64,000 nucleotides of DNA from contig NC_134355.1 in assembly GCF_048569485.1 (NCBI RefSeq), forward strand, positions 659,350,215 through 659,414,214, in the 5' to 3' direction. Of the stretch, positions 46,066 through 57,967 are shown in pieces (position 1 is the first letter of the stretch; every line of letters starts with the position of its first letter). Under the pieces are notes generated by a model. That model was not told the DNA's origin and made no database searches. It saw nothing but the letters and a program-made list of their open reading frames with translations. The DNA is from Anomaloglossus baeobatrachus. Lineage: Eukaryota > Chordata > Amphibia > Anura > Aromobatidae. The position numbers and the translations under genes are program-made.

Positions 46066-48045
46066 AGAGTGGTGATGAGCGGGCACTACCATGCTCAGGG
46101 TCTCGGTACTCGTAACTAGTGATGAGCGGGCACTACCATGCTCAGGGTCTCGGTACTCGTAACTAGTGATGAGCGGGCACTACCATGCTCAGGGTCTCGG
46201 TACTCGTAACTAGTGATGAGCGGGCACTACCATGCTCAGGGTCTCGGTACTCGTAACTAGTGATGAGTGGCCACTACCATGCTCAGGGTCTCGGTACTCG
46301 TAACTAGTGATGAGCGGGCACTACCATGCTCAGAGTCTCGGTACTCGTAACTAGTGATGAGCGGGCACTACCATGCTCGGGTGCTCAGTACTCGTAACTA
46401 GTGATGAGCGGGCACTACCATGCTCAGGTGCTCAGTACTCGTAACTAGTGATGAGCGGGCACTACCATGCTCGGGTGCTCTGTACTCGTAGCTAGTGATG
46501 AGCGGGCACTACCATGCTCGGGTGCTCAGTACTAGTAACTAGTGATGAGCGAGCACTACCATGCTCGGGTGCTCGGTACTCGTAACTAGTGATGAGTGGG
46601 CACTACCATGCTCGGGTGCTCGGTACTCGTAACTAGTGATGAGCGGGCACTACCATGCTCGGGTGCTCAGTACTCGTAACTAGTGATGAGCGGGCATTAC
46701 CATGCTCAGGTGCTCAGTACTCGTAACTAGTGATGAGCGGGCACTACCATGCTCAGGTGGTCTGTACTCGTAACTAGTGATGAGCGGGCACTACCATGCT
46801 CAGGTGCTCTGTACTCGTAACTAGTGATGAGCAAACACTAACATGCTCGGGTGCTCTGTACTCGTAACTAGTGATGAGCGGGCACTACCATGCTCGGGTG
46901 CTCGGTACTCGAAACTAGGGACTTCATTATCCTTAGAATTAAAGTTGCAACCATTCAAGCATCTGACTGCTTGTAACGAGTACTGAGCACCTGAGCATGG
47001 TAGTGCCCACTCATCACTAGTTACGAGTACTGAGCACCTGAGCATGGTAGTGCCCACTCATCACTAGTTACGAGTACTGAGCACCCGAGCATGGTAGTGC
47101 TCGCTCATCACTAGTTACGAGTACAGAGCACCTGAGCATGGAAGTGCCCACTCATCACTAGATATTAGTACAGAGCACCTGAGCATGGTAGTGCTCCCTT
47201 ATCACTAGTTACAAGCACCCGAGCATGGTAGTGCCCACTCATCACAAGTTACCAGTACTGAGCACCAGAGCATGGTACTGTTCACTCATTACTAGTTACG
47301 AGTACCGAGCACCCGAGCATGGTAGTGCCCGCTCATCACTAGATACAAGTGCTGAGCACCCGAGCATGGTAGTGCCCGCTCATCACTAGATACAAGTGCT
47401 GAGCACCCAAGCATGGTAGTGCTCACTCAATACTAGTTACGAGTACTGAGCACCCGAGCATGGTAGTGCCCGCTCATCACTAGTTACGAGTACTGAGCAC
47501 CCGAGCATGGTAGTGCCCGCTCATCACTAGATACAAGTACTGAGCACCCGAGCATGGTAGTGCCCGCTCATCACTAGTTACGAGTACTGAGCACCCGAGC
47601 ATGGTAGTGCCCGCTCATCACTAGTTACGAGTACTGAGCACCCGAGCATGGTAGTGCCCGCTCATCACTAGTTACGAGTACTGAGCACCCGAGCATGGTA
47701 GTGCTCGCTCATCACTAGATACAAGTACTGAGCACCCGAGCATGGTAGTGCTCGCTTATCACTAGATACAAGTACTGAGCACCCGAGCATGGTAGTGCTC
47801 GCTCATCACTAGATACAAGTACTGAGCACCCGAGCATGGTAGTGCCCGCTCATCACTAGTTACCAGTACTGAGCACATGAGCATGGTAGTGCTCGCTCAT
47901 CACTAGTTACGAGTACTGAGCACCCGAGCATGGTAGTGCTCGCTCATCACTAGATACAAGTACTGAGCACCCGAGCATGGTAGTGCCCGCTCATCACTAG
48001 TTACCAGTACTGAGCACATGAGCATGGTAGTGCTCACTCATCACG
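46066..48045. repeat. Inverted 46-47-bp minisatellite array, 2 kb
   Basis: About 18 forward units of GATGAGCGGGCACTACCATG...GGTACTCGTAACTAGT (46071-46915), a 60-bp spacer, then about 23 inverted units (46976-48045) of ACGAGTACTGAGCACCCGAG, CATGGTAGTGCCCGCTCATC. Same family as 38575-39055. The unit count differs between arms, so amplification went on after the inverted layout arose. It lies in mmut intron 10. Confidence 0.92.
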
Positions 48046-48999
48046 AATATTGATATTTTAGCTGGTTTAAAGAATATTTCTACAGTTAAAAAAATATTGT
48101 GTGTGTATTGGCAATGTTCTTCTTATTGCACCGTCACAGATTATTCTGGATGCAACATATTTTGCTGTGCTGTGTTGGGGGGTAGGAAGGATATGGGATT
48201 GGGAAAGTTTGTAGTGACATTTTTGAAAATGTCACTAAAAAACATTTAATTTAAAGAGAGATGCAGGTGGGGGAGATGGAAATGGGAGAATGTGAAAAAG
48301 GCAAAAAAAGAAAAAAAGAGAAAAATGAGAAAAAAAAATGAGGCAGAAAGAAAGAGCCCTAAAGTGAGTGAGTGACAGACAGAAAGGGAATGTGTGACGC
48401 CATCACTCTTCCTTTAGCCTCAGGCATGAGTTGAGCCGTTCTGACCCCGCGCGGCTGCAGCAGGAGCTGAACTCCATGATTAATGCTGCAAGGCGAAGCT
48501 CAGCACTGCTACATCTGCAGAGCAGTGCACAAGGGAGGCATATGTCACCCAGATTTTCCCCGGTGCTCAGTTACAATTTCCTCCACAAGTGCACTAGATT
48601 TACCCAAAACATTATGGAAAAAGACACACGGGTTATCACAACCTCAAGAATAGCAGAGCTCCAAATTGTTTGATGACAAACTCAGCCCTACTATTCTAGC
48701 GCACATATGTAGCAGAGCTGGACTGGATTTTTCATACAGCCATATAGAACAGTGTGGCAGCATGTGGTTGTGCGGGCTAACAAACTGTGGCTCTAACTGG
48801 TTAGGGACGTAGCAGAGCTGAATTTGTCATTAGCACTTAGTGTCTGCAGATGATAGCTCTGACAATGCGGACTTACTGTAAGGATGCTAACAATGGGATT
48901 AGCCTCCTGCATAAGGGGCAGGATCTTCCGAAAAAGGGGCACGAAGAAAGCTCACAATCCAACCACAAAAACAGTACATTAGTAAATCTGTGTATTTAC
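48046..48999. other. Intron 10, 5' part, nothing recognised
   Basis: About 950 bp downstream of the exon 10 donor site. A-rich and purine-rich near 48260-48380. No conserved ORF or element seen; open frames here are short and unsupported. Confidence 0.5.
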
Positions 49000-49131
49000 C
49001 TCTTGAGAGCAAAGGCGATCTCTTCACTCTCCCCGTACTCCTGCCGGTACGCTCCGCTCACCATCCGGTCACTGGCCTTGTGCTCACCAAACACCTTCTT
49101 CATTGCGTCTGTGATTTCTCCCACTGTGCAC
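49000..49131 (-). CDS. mmut: Methylmalonyl-CoA mutase, internal exon (human exon 10 equivalent)
   Basis: A 132-bp exon whose first base (G) completes an Arg codon and whose last two (AG) start one. Between them it encodes [20 protein letters not shown]...EEIAFALK, 43 residues. The acceptor is TTCCTCCTAG before GTGCAC and the donor AG followed by GTAAAT. Vertebrate MMUT has [21 protein letters not shown] at this place, the end of the TIM-barrel domain and the start of the linker to the B12 domain. The gene continues upstream beyond 49131, past the PLE block, where no further exon is seen in this window. Intact. Confidence 0.96.
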
Positions 49132-49203
49132 CTAGGAGGAAGGCAGGACATCAGGACTCAACGGGAAGACTGTGCAAATGAGAGCCACAATTTCAAGACA
49201 GCT

Positions 49204-50542
49204 TCTATGTATAAGAATGCATCTATTGTAATACTGCCCCCTATGTACAAGAATATAACTACTATAATACTGCCCCCTATGTACAAGAATATAACTACTA
49301 TAATACAGCCCCCTATGTACAAGAATATAACTACTATAATACAGCCCCCTATGTACAAGAATATAACTACTATAACACTGCCCCCTATGTACAAGAATAT
49401 AACTACTATAATACTGCTCCTATGTACAAGAATATAACTACTATAACACTGCCCCCTATGTACAAGAATATAACTACTATAATACTGCCCCTATGTACAA
49501 GAATATAACTACTATAATACTGCCCCCCATGTACAAGAATATAACTACTATAACACTGCCCCTATGTACAAGAATATAACAACTATAATACTGCTCCTAT
49601 GTACAAGAATATAACTACTATAATACTGCCCCCTATGTACAGGAATATAACGACTATAATACTGCCCCCTATGTACAAGAATATAACTACTATAATACTG
49701 CCCCCTATGTACAGGAATATAACTACTATAATACTGCCCCCTATGTACAAGAATATAACTACTATAATACTGCCCCTATGTACAAGAATATAACTACTAT
49801 AATACTGCTCCTATGTACAAGAATATAACTACTATAATACTACCCCCTATGTACAAGAATATAACTGCTATAATACTGCCCCTATGTACAAGAATATAAC
49901 TACTATAATACTGCCCCTATGTACAAGACTATAACTACTATAATACTGCCCTCTATGTACAAGAATATAACTACTATAATACTGCTCCTATGTACAAGAA
50001 TATAACTACTATAATACTACCCCCTATGTACAAGAATATAACTACTATAATACTGCCCCTATGTACAAGAATATAACTACTATAATGCTACCTCTATGTA
50101 CAAGAATATAACTACTATAATACTGACCCTATGTACAAGAATATAACTATAATACTGCCCCCTATGTACAAGAATATAACTACTATAACACTGCCCCCTA
50201 TGTACAAGAATATAACTACTATAATACTGCCCCTATGTACAAGAATATAACTACTATAATACTGCCCCCTATGTACAAGAATATAACTACTATAATACTG
50301 CCATCTATGGACAAGAATATAACTACTATAATACTGCCCCTATGTACAAGAATATAACTACTATAATACTGCCCCCTATGTACAAGAATATAACTACTAT
50401 AATACTGCCCCTATGTACAAGAATATAACTATAATACTGCCCCCTATGTACAAGAATATAACTACTATAACACTGCCCCCTATGTCCAAGAATATAACTA
50501 CTATAATACTGCCCCTATGCACAATATAACTACTATAATACT
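49204..50542. repeat. 35-36-bp minisatellite in mmut intron 9
   Basis: About 37 units of CCTATGTACAAGAATATAAC then TACTATAATACTGCCC, highly uniform, with 1-bp length differences in the C run and a few units lacking TACT. The array begins 73 bp upstream of exon 10 and is cut at 50542 by the 3' end of a Penelope-like element. Open frames on both strands are repeat artefacts. Confidence 0.94.
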
Positions 50543-51536
50543 TTATACCTCAAAATCAAATTATAGGGAGGAACCCAATTTATCAAAAACCATGAAAAAA
50601 ATTCCTATATTAAAAATATCAATCTTTATTAGTCAATATCTAAAAAACTGTCAGTGCAGTCACAAAAAGAAAGGAATAGCCAAAAAAGTGGTTGGGCGGG
50701 TAAAACGGGGGAGACAAGTGCGCCAGATGACGATATTGAGGATGTAGGCAGGGGAGGGGGGGCCTATCCTAGCCCTATGAATTTCCCCTACCTACCAGCG
50801 GAGTGAAAACACCCTACTTTACTCGGTGCCCCCGCTCCTCGGCGGCTGTCCCTTAATGTCCCTCCAACCATAAAACACCATCACCAAAAGTGTACGTGAA
50901 AAAGTGCAAGTCAAAACACTAAAAGTCTGGTATGCAGTTCAGTTAATACACATGCAATCAGGTAGTTCCCTATCAGGGTGAAACAATGATCACACTATTT
51001 CCCTTAGGGATGACCAACGGTGCTCTTGTTTCAGAGGACACAGGCCTAAATAGTCTGAGTAACCACCCTAATGTTCATACACATCAGGTCAACTGCACAC
51101 CCATCTCAGTTGAAAAAATATTTTTGACATTTTAGAATGAAGTACTCATCAGGTCATATCATAATATCAAAGATGATTAAAGCACTTAACATGTCAAGCT
51201 GTATACTCTCTCAGCATCTCTCTCAAGTCTGGTGTGCAGTTCCATTCATGCAATTGCAATAAGGTAGTTCCCCTATCAGGGTAAAAAAACGACAATATTT
51301 CCCCTAAGGGTGACCGACAGTGTTCTTATTCCAGAGGATACAGGCATAAATAGTCTGGGTAGCCACTCTGTTGTTAATACACGTCGGGTCAACTACATAC
51401 CAATCCCAGATGAAAAAATTTGATAATTTAAAATGAAGTACTTATTATTCGGTTATATATCATACTCTCACAATAATAAAAGTACTTATCCATGTCATGT
51501 TGCATATCATCTCAGCATATCTCTCAGCATATCTCT

Positions 51537-51582
51537 CTCAACGCGTTTCTCCCTCAGGATGTCTGGGGGTTCATCAGGAGAT
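51537..51582 (-). ncRNA. Hammerhead-like motif in PLE copy L1
   Basis: Minus-strand order: TCTC, CTGATGA, ACCCCCAGACATCCTGAGGGA (CCC pairs GGG), GAAAC, GCGTT, GAGAGAG. TCTC pairs GAGA as stem I. The full core CTGATGA...GAAA is present; the A-A pair at the base of stem II departs from the canonical G-C. PLE pseudo-LTRs are known to carry hammerhead ribozymes. Confidence 0.5.
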
Positions 51583-52287
51583 TTTCAATCAGTAAAGCCG
51601 ATCTCACAATGGAGCGGTTGCTATGCCTAATAACGCCACTCAGGACCGCAAAAATATGGGTCCTGGCTCATTAGTGGTATCAGAGGTAATGCCTCATTTG
51701 GCCACACACCACCTCCACTTATATCAACTCGATAAGCGTCACTTACCCCCACCCCCATGCGACTTACTGTCCATGATAATTTCAAAAGGCCGCGCCATTC
51801 CGCCGGCGGTCACTTCCGGTTTGCAGTCTATGTGACGTAGGAACGGAAATCAATATTCCCCATCAGGCCTTGCACACAGTTCCAGGCCTCTGACGTCACA
51901 CCGGAAGTTCCGGCCCATGGACCGCACATTGCGTTCCATTTATCAGGGACGCCCACATGGAGCACATGTTAGGGGAGGGTAATTGGCGGATCACATGACA
52001 ATACACTGGCGGAACGCAAATTGCGCTCCACATGCAGTAAATGCCCTCATAGCAACAGGGGCGTCGCCTGTAGTGAGGGCTAGTCACGTGACTACCGAGT
52101 AAAGATTGGGCTATTCATATGAATGGAGAAATGAAAAAAAAACGATAACATTATATCGCCAGGAAATAACCATGCTCGTCCTATAAGGACAATAAGCGCA
52201 TAGGCATAAAAGTCAGCTCCGCTCAATAACTCATCCCATAGAGATGTAAAGGGGGTTCCCAAACCACCATAAACCTTTCACAGGGAG

Positions 52288-54819
52288 TTAGATGAAACTG
52301 GTGAAATTTAATTGTTCATTAATCCCATCTGGGGACATACTCCGCAGAAGGTAGATCCACCTCGTTTCCCTTTGGAGAATCGCCCTATTCCAGTCACCCA
52401 GCCTCTCATGTTTTTGAACGGTCTCAATCACCCTAAATAGGATATTTTTATCCCCATTATGGTATTGGACCATATGCCGGGCCAGTGCAGTATCCCTTTT
52501 GTGGAGAATATCCCCCATGTGCTCTCCAATCCTTACTCTCAGTTCCCTCTTAGTTTTCCCCACATAATTTTTGGGACACTGACAGGTGCACATATAAACT
52601 ACTCCAGTGGTCTTGCAGTTCGCAAAATCCCTATTGGAGAATACTCTCCCTGTCGCTGCACTTGTGAAGGTTTTAGAGGGGTCAATATACCTACAGAAAC
52701 TGCAGGTCCCACACCTAAAGGTCCCAATCGGTCTCCTGTCCAACCAGGTCCCTCCCGATTTTGGTTGCTCGAAGTGGCTATGGACCACGTGGTCCCTTAT
52801 TGACCTCCCTCTCCTAAAAGTGACTGAAGGTTTTGTAGTTAGGGTATCTGCCAAATCTGGGTCTGCCCGAAGAATGTCCCAGTGCCGCCTTAGAATGTCC
52901 ATAATCCTATCCGTATGGTCGTCAAAGGTCCCAATCAATCTTGTCAGCCCATCATTTTGTATTCTCTGGCGGGGCGCAATTAGCTCTGTTCTGTTTCTTC
53001 CCTTTGCGACTCTATATGCTTCCTCAATTACTCCCACTGGATAACCTCTATCTCTGAACCTGCGTCTAAGGTTATTAGATTGTGCCTGAAAATCTCCCAA
53101 ATTAGAACAGTTCCTCCGAAGTCGAAGGAACTGTCCCTTGGGGATCCCTCTCTTCAGGCTAGTGGGGTGACAGCTCTCCCATCGCAGCAAACTATTAGTT
53201 GCCGTCGGTTTTCTGTAGATGGTGGTATCCAGATAGCCGTCCTGGTTCCTCTTAATGTACAGATCCAAAAAGGAGATCCTGTCCCCCCCTATCTCCGAGG
53301 TAAACCTCAGGTTCAAATTGTTCAAGTTCAGATGTCCAACAAAGGCCCTGAAGGAGTTTTGGTCACCCGACCAAAGGATGAGGATGTCATCAATATATCT
53401 CCCCCAGAACAAAATCCTGGGGGTCCAGATGACATCCTCATCCCTAAAAACAACAGTGTCCTCCCACCAACCCAGGAGCAAGTTTGCGTATGTGGGAGCA
53501 CAGGGGCTCCCCATCGCTGTGCCCCTGAGTTGATGGTAAAACTTCCCGTTAAACAGGAAGTAGTTGTGTCCCAGGACAAACCTCAGCAGTTCAATAATTA
53601 AGATGTTATGGGGTCCGAGATGACTCCCCCTACTCTTTAAAAAGTACTCGACTGCCTCAATACCCTTCTCATGCGGGATACTGCTGTACAGGGCCTCCAC
53701 GTCTATAGATGTTAAGATGGTGCCCTGTTCCACACAAATTCCATCCAACTTCCCAATAAGATCAGCAGTATCCCTAATGTACGATGGTAAAGATGTTACA
53801 AACGGGCGCAACAGTTTGTCCAGATATACACTCACATTCTGACACAGTGCTTCTATGCCCGAGACTATAGGTCGGCCTTTCAAGGGCACCACCCCTTTAT
53901 GTATCTTAGGGAGTGAATAGAATGTTGCTATTCGTGGATGTTTAAGATACATAAAGTCAAACTCACTCTTAGAGATAAGCAGGTCCTCCAGTGCACGTGT
54001 CAATATCTCCAATAGTTTACAGGCATAGTCATTAGTCGGATCCCCCCTCAGTACCTCATACGTGGCAGAGTCATGGAGAATGGAAAAGCACATGTCCTTG
54101 TATTTACCCACATCAAGGATCACAGTATTCCCCCCCTTGTCGGAGGGCTTTATTACGATGTTTCTGTTTTTTTCTAGAGACAATAGTGCATCCTTCTCTA
54201 GTGGTCCAAGGTTGGTATCAGATCTCCCCTTTCTCGGATTAATTTTACTAATCTCGGCCGACACCAGTTTGGCAAATATGTCAATATTACTACATTCTCC
54301 CAAGGGTGGAAGTCGTAAGCTCTTAGGTTTAAGGTCCGAAAAAGGGCCTTCACCAATCTCACGGTCACTCTCCTCTGCAAGTCCGGCCAAAACCCTAACA
54401 TCATTGAGCGATTCAAGAGGAATCCCCAATTGTTGGCATTTATTTCTATCGTTAATGACAAAATATTTCTTCCACTTAAGTTTCCTAAGAAACAAATTAA
54501 TGTCCTTGATCCAAATAAACGGATCGCACCGTGTGGTCGGAACAAATGAAAGGCCCGCAGCCAGAACCCTCTCTTCATTAATAGATAGAGTATACGAGGA
54601 CAGGTTAATAATTCGTTGCCTATCTTCCTCTACACCTGCCCCTACTATTTTTTCTGTACCCCCACTAATCGTGTGCGTAGTTGGTAGGACATACCGTCTG
54701 TCCCCTCTAAAAAAGAGGCCGGAACCGAGGATGAGGTAGAGGATGAAGATGGAGCAGAAGGTTCCCCCAGGGATGCTCCAACTACCGGGAATCTCTGATT
54801 CCCCCTTTTTTCTTCCCAT
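52288..54819 (-). CDS. PLE ORF2: reverse transcriptase with GIY-YIG endonuclease (copy L1)
   Basis: 843 codons, uninterrupted. RT motifs: RPIVSG, SIDVEALYSS (catalytic Asp at residue 373), GTAMGSPCAP (433-442) and YIDDILIL (475-482, the catalytic Asp pair). C-terminal nuclease: a CxxC...C cluster (C703, C706, C709), then GVVY (739-742) and NYVGK (751-755) as the GIY and YIG boxes, followed by RELRVRIGEH. This is the full set for an EN-positive PLE. The first ATG lies inside ORF1 in another frame, so expression may use a -1 frameshift or an internal start. It differs from the right copy by one residue that I noted (VLPTTH against VLSTTH). The C-terminal 188 codons are repeated upstream in L0. 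Confidence 0.93.
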   Translation of the reverse strand: MGRKKGESEIPGSWSIPGGTFCSIFILYLILGSGLFFRGDRRYVLPTTHTISGGTEKIVGAGVEEDRQRIINLSSYTLSINEERVLAAGLSFVPTTRCDPFIWIKDINLFLRKLKWKKYFVINDRNKCQQLGIPLESLNDVRVLAGLAEESDREIGEGPFSDLKPKSLRLPPLGECSNIDIFAKLVSAEISKINPRKGRSDTNLGPLEKDALLSLEKNRNIVIKPSDKGGNTVILDVGKYKDMCFSILHDSATYEVLRGDPTNDYACKLLEILTRALEDLLISKSEFDFMYLKHPRIATFYSLPKIHKGVVPLKGRPIVSGIEALCQNVSVYLDKLLRPFVTSLPSYIRDTADLIGKLDGICVEQGTILTSIDVEALYSSIPHEKGIEAVEYFLKSRGSHLGPHNILIIELLRFVLGHNYFLFNGKFYHQLRGTAMGSPCAPTYANLLLGWWEDTVVFRDEDVIWTPRILFWGRYIDDILILWSGDQNSFRAFVGHLNLNNLNLRFTSEIGGDRISFLDLYIKRNQDGYLDTTIYRKPTATNSLLRWESCHPTSLKRGIPKGQFLRLRRNCSNLGDFQAQSNNLRRRFRDRGYPVGVIEEAYRVAKGRNRTELIAPRQRIQNDGLTRLIGTFDDHTDRIMDILRRHWDILRADPDLADTLTTKPSVTFRRGRSIRDHVVHSHFEQPKSGGTWLDRRPIGTFRCGTCSFCRYIDPSKTFTSAATGRVFSNRDFANCKTTGVVYMCTCQCPKNYVGKTKRELRVRIGEHMGDILHKRDTALARHMVQYHNGDKNILFRVIETVQKHERLGDWNRAILQRETRWIYLLRSMSPDGINEQLNFTSFI

Positions 54820-55499
54820 TTTTTGTTCTTATTTTTGTACCTCCTGAATTGGCCTCTCCCTCTATTATTTCTAAATGGGCCCTCTCTCATCCGAAACTCA
54901 GTATCCGAATTCTCTGCGTCTGAGGAGGAGGGATCAACTGCGTGATCGTATGATTCCAAACTGGGATAAGCTTTGTTATCCTTAAAATCAGCCAGGTCCC
55001 GTACGTAGTGTCTGTGTTTTCTCTCTTTGAGTTCCTGCTGATATTTATCTACTGTAGTTTTGAGTGTAATTTCTTTATTACTAAAGTCTGAGTCAGATTT
55101 ATATTCACGAGCTTTCTCGATTTGGCTCTCAAGTTTCTTAGACGATTCTTCTAAAGTCAATCTCTCCTCCTCTAGCAGGATTGTCATAAAACGAATTGAT
55201 GACGCTATTGATTCCTTGCGCCACTTATCTAGCAGTGTCTGGGTTCTAGACCTCGGTGCTGGTGTAAGTGGGATCCTTAGGCCTCTTGGAACAATGCCAC
55301 TCTTAATATAATGCTCTAACGATCTCACCTCCCACCAAGACTTCAGGTGGTTTTTGTAGCATGCAAGTAAATCCGAAAAAATATTTTTAATGCTAGGTTT
55401 GGCCAAGGTCCTGCTCAGTTCAGAGGCCTCAGAAAACACCTCCTCCACATCACTCAACCAATCAGACGTGTTAAGCGGAGCTGACAAGAAGCCAGCCAT
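54645..55499 (-). CDS. PLE ORF1 (copy L1), coiled-coil, basic tail
   Basis: 284 codons from MAGFLSAPLNTSDWLSDVEE. Residues about 110-170 (ILLEEERLTLEESSKKLESQ, then KYQQELKERKHR) have the heptad look of a coiled coil. Residues about 215-240 are basic and Gly/Arg-rich (RNNRGRGQFRRYKNKNKKWE), suggesting RNA binding. Some PLEs carry such an ORF ahead of the RT frame; its role is presumed to be RNP assembly. It overlaps the open ORF2 frame by 175 nt. Start chosen because it is conserved in both copies and directly follows the tandem junction. Confidence 0.85.
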   Translation of the reverse strand: MAGFLSAPLNTSDWLSDVEEVFSEASELSRTLAKPSIKNIFSDLLACYKNHLKSWWEVRSLEHYIKSGIVPRGLRIPLTPAPRSRTQTLLDKWRKESIASSIRFMTILLEEERLTLEESSKKLESQIEKAREYKSDSDFSNKEITLKTTVDKYQQELKERKHRHYVRDLADFKDNKAYPSLESYDHAVDPSSSDAENSDTEFRMREGPFRNNRGRGQFRRYKNKNKKWEEKRGNQRFPVVGASLGEPSAPSSSSTSSSVPASFLEGTDGMSYQLRTRLVGVQKK

Positions 55500-56499
55500 A
55501 TCAATTTATACCTCAAAATCAAATTATAGGGAGGAACCCAATTTATCAAAAACCATGAAAAAAATTCCTATATTAAAAATATCAATCTTTATTAGTCAAT
55601 ATCTAAAAAACTGTCAGTGCAGTCACAAAAAGAAAGGAATAGCCAAAAAAGTGGTTGGGCGGGTAAAACGGGGGAGACAAGTGCGCCAGATGACGATATT
55701 GAGGATGTAGGCAGGGGAGGGGGGGGCCTATCCTAGCCCTATGAATTTCCCCTACCTACCAGCGGAGTGAAAACACCCTACTTTACTCGGTGCCCCCGCT
55801 CCTCGGCGGCTGTCCCTTAATGTCCCTCCAACCATAAAACCACCATCACCAAAAGTGTACGTGAAAAAGTGCAAGTCAAAACACTAAAAGTCTGGTATGC
55901 AGTTCAGTTAATACACATGCAATCAGGTAGTTCCCAATCAGGGTGAAACAATGATCACACTATTTCCCTTAGGGATGACCAACGGTGCTCTTGTTTCAGA
56001 GGACACAGGCCTAAATAGTCTGAGTAACCACCCTAATGTTCATACACATCAGGTCAACTGCACACCCATCTCAGTTGAAAAAATATTTTTGACATTTTAG
56101 AATGAAGTACTCATCAGGTCATATCATAATATCAAAGATGATTAAAGCACTTAACATGTCAAGCTGTATACTCTCTCAGCATCTCTCTCAAGTCTGGTGT
56201 GCAGTTCCATTCATGCAATTGCAATAAGGTAGTTCCCCTATCAGGGTAAAAAAACGACAATATTTCCCCTAAGGGTGACCGACAGTGTTCTTATTCCAGA
56301 GGATACAGGCATAAATAGTCTGGGTAGCCACTCTGTTGTTAATACACGTCGGGTCAACTACATACCAATCCCAGATGAAAAAATTTGATAATTTAAAATG
56401 AAGTACTTATTATCAGGTTATATATCATACTCTCACAATAATAAAAGTACTTATCCATGTCATGTTGCATATCATCTCAGCATATCTCTCAGCATATCT

Positions 56500-56545
56500 C
56501 TCTCAACGCGTTTCTCCCTCAGGATGTCTGGGGGTTCATCAGGAG
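56500..56545 (-). ncRNA. Hammerhead-like motif in PLE copy L0
   Basis: Same sequence and layout as at 51537-51582. It lies between the truncated ORF2 and the ORF1 of the full copy, where it could cut a tandem transcript into units. Confidence 0.5.
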
Positions 56546-57252
56546 ATTTTCAATCAGTAAAGCCGATCTCACAATGGAGCGGTTGCTATGCCTAATAACG
56601 CCACTCAGGACCGCAAAAATATGGGTCCTGGCTCATTAGTGGTATCAGAGGTAATGCCTCATTTGGCCACACACCACCTCCACTTATATCAACTCGATAA
56701 GCGTCACTTACCCCCACCCCCATGCGACTTACTGTCCATGATAATTTCAAAAGGCCGCGCCATTCCGCCGGCGGTCACTTCCGGTTTGCAGTCTATGTGA
56801 CGTAGGAACGGAAATCAATATTCCCCATCAGGCCTTGCACACAGTTCCAGGCCTCTGACGTCACGCCGGAAGTTCCGGCCCATGGACCGCACATTGCGTT
56901 CCACTTATCAGGGACGCCCACATGGAGCACATGTTAGGGGAGGGTAATTGGCGGATCACATGACAATACACTGGCGGAACGCAAATTGCGCTCCACATGC
57001 AGTAAATGCCCTCATAGCAACAGGGGCGTCGCCTGTAGTGAGGGCTAGTCACGTGACTACCGAGTAAAGATTGGGCTATTCATATGAATGGAGAAATGAA
57101 AAAAAAACGATAACATTATATCGCCAGGAAATAACCATGCTCGTCCTATAGGGACAATAAGCGCATAGGCATAAAAGTCAGCTCCGCTCAATAACTCATC
57201 CCATAGAGATGTAAAGGGGGTTCCCAAACCACCATAAACCTTTCACAGGGAG

Positions 57253-57963
57253 TTAGATGAAACTGGTGAAATTTAATTGTTCATTAATCCCATCTGGGGA
57301 CATACTCCGCAGAAGGTAGATCCACCTCGTTTCCCTTTGGAGAATCGCCCTATTCCAGTCACCCAGCCTCTCATGTTTTTGAACGGTCTCAATCACCCTA
57401 AATAGGATATTTTTATCCCCATTATGGTATTGGACCATATGCCGGGCCAGTGCAGTATCCCTTTTGTGGAGAATATCCCCCATGTGCTCTCCAATCCTTA
57501 CTCTCAGTTCCCTCTTAGTTTTCCCCACATAATTTTTGGGACACTGACAGGTGCACATATAAACTACTCCAGTGGTCTTGCAGTTCGCAAAATCCCTATT
57601 GGAGAATACTCTCCCTGTCGCTGCACTTGTGAAGGTTTTAGAGGGGTCAATATACCTACAGAAACTGCAGGTCCCACACCTAAAGGTCCCAATCGGTCTC
57701 CTGTCCAACCAGGTCCCTCCCGATTTTGGTTGCTCGAAGTGGCTATGGACCACGTGGTCCCTTATTGACCTCCCTCTCCTAAAAGTGACTGAAGGTTTTG
57801 TAGTTAGGGTATCTGCCAAATCTGGGTCTGCCCGAAGAATGTCCCAGTGCCGCCTTAGAATGTCCATAATCCTATCCGTATGGTCGTCAAAGGTCCCAAT
57901 CAATCTTGTCAGCCCATCATTTTGTATTCTCTGGCGGGGCGCAATTAGCTCTGTTCTGTTTCT
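57253..57963 (-). pseudogene. PLE ORF2 C-terminal part (5'-truncated copy L0)
   Basis: Minus strand, from RNRTELIAPRQRIQNDG through the Cys cluster and the GIY-YIG nuclease to the stop at 57253. Identical in protein to the corresponding part of L1 as far as I compared. RT is absent. A longer frame starting at 58020 runs through the inverted junction and is not a gene. Confidence 0.88.
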
Positions 57964-57967
57964 AATT

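Larger units (their letters stand above)
50543..57963 (-). mobile_element. Penelope-like element array, left (5'-truncated copy L0 + full copy L1)
   Basis: Reading on the minus strand: 57963-55509 is a 5'-truncated copy (last 188 codons of ORF2 plus the whole 3' region); 55508-50543 is a full copy with ORF1, ORF2 and the same 3' region. The 2.45-kb repeat (50543-52990 and 55509-57963) is the pseudo-LTR that PLEs form by tandem integration. The 3' terminus is ATTTTGAGGTATAAA, joined to TTGATATGGCTGG of ORF1 inside the tandem and to the minisatellite at 50542. PLEs encode a telomerase-related RT and a GIY-YIG nuclease. Confidence 0.93.

Noticed and set aside
46066-48045. Regular 46-47-bp repeats that could be mistaken for a CRISPR array
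   Set aside because: Units are contiguous with no variable spacers, occur in both orientations, and lie in a vertebrate intron. It is a minisatellite.
49204-50542. Regular 35-36-bp repeats and open frames rich in MYKNITTII
   Set aside because: Contiguous minisatellite units; the open frames follow from the repeat lacking stops and have no conserved domain.
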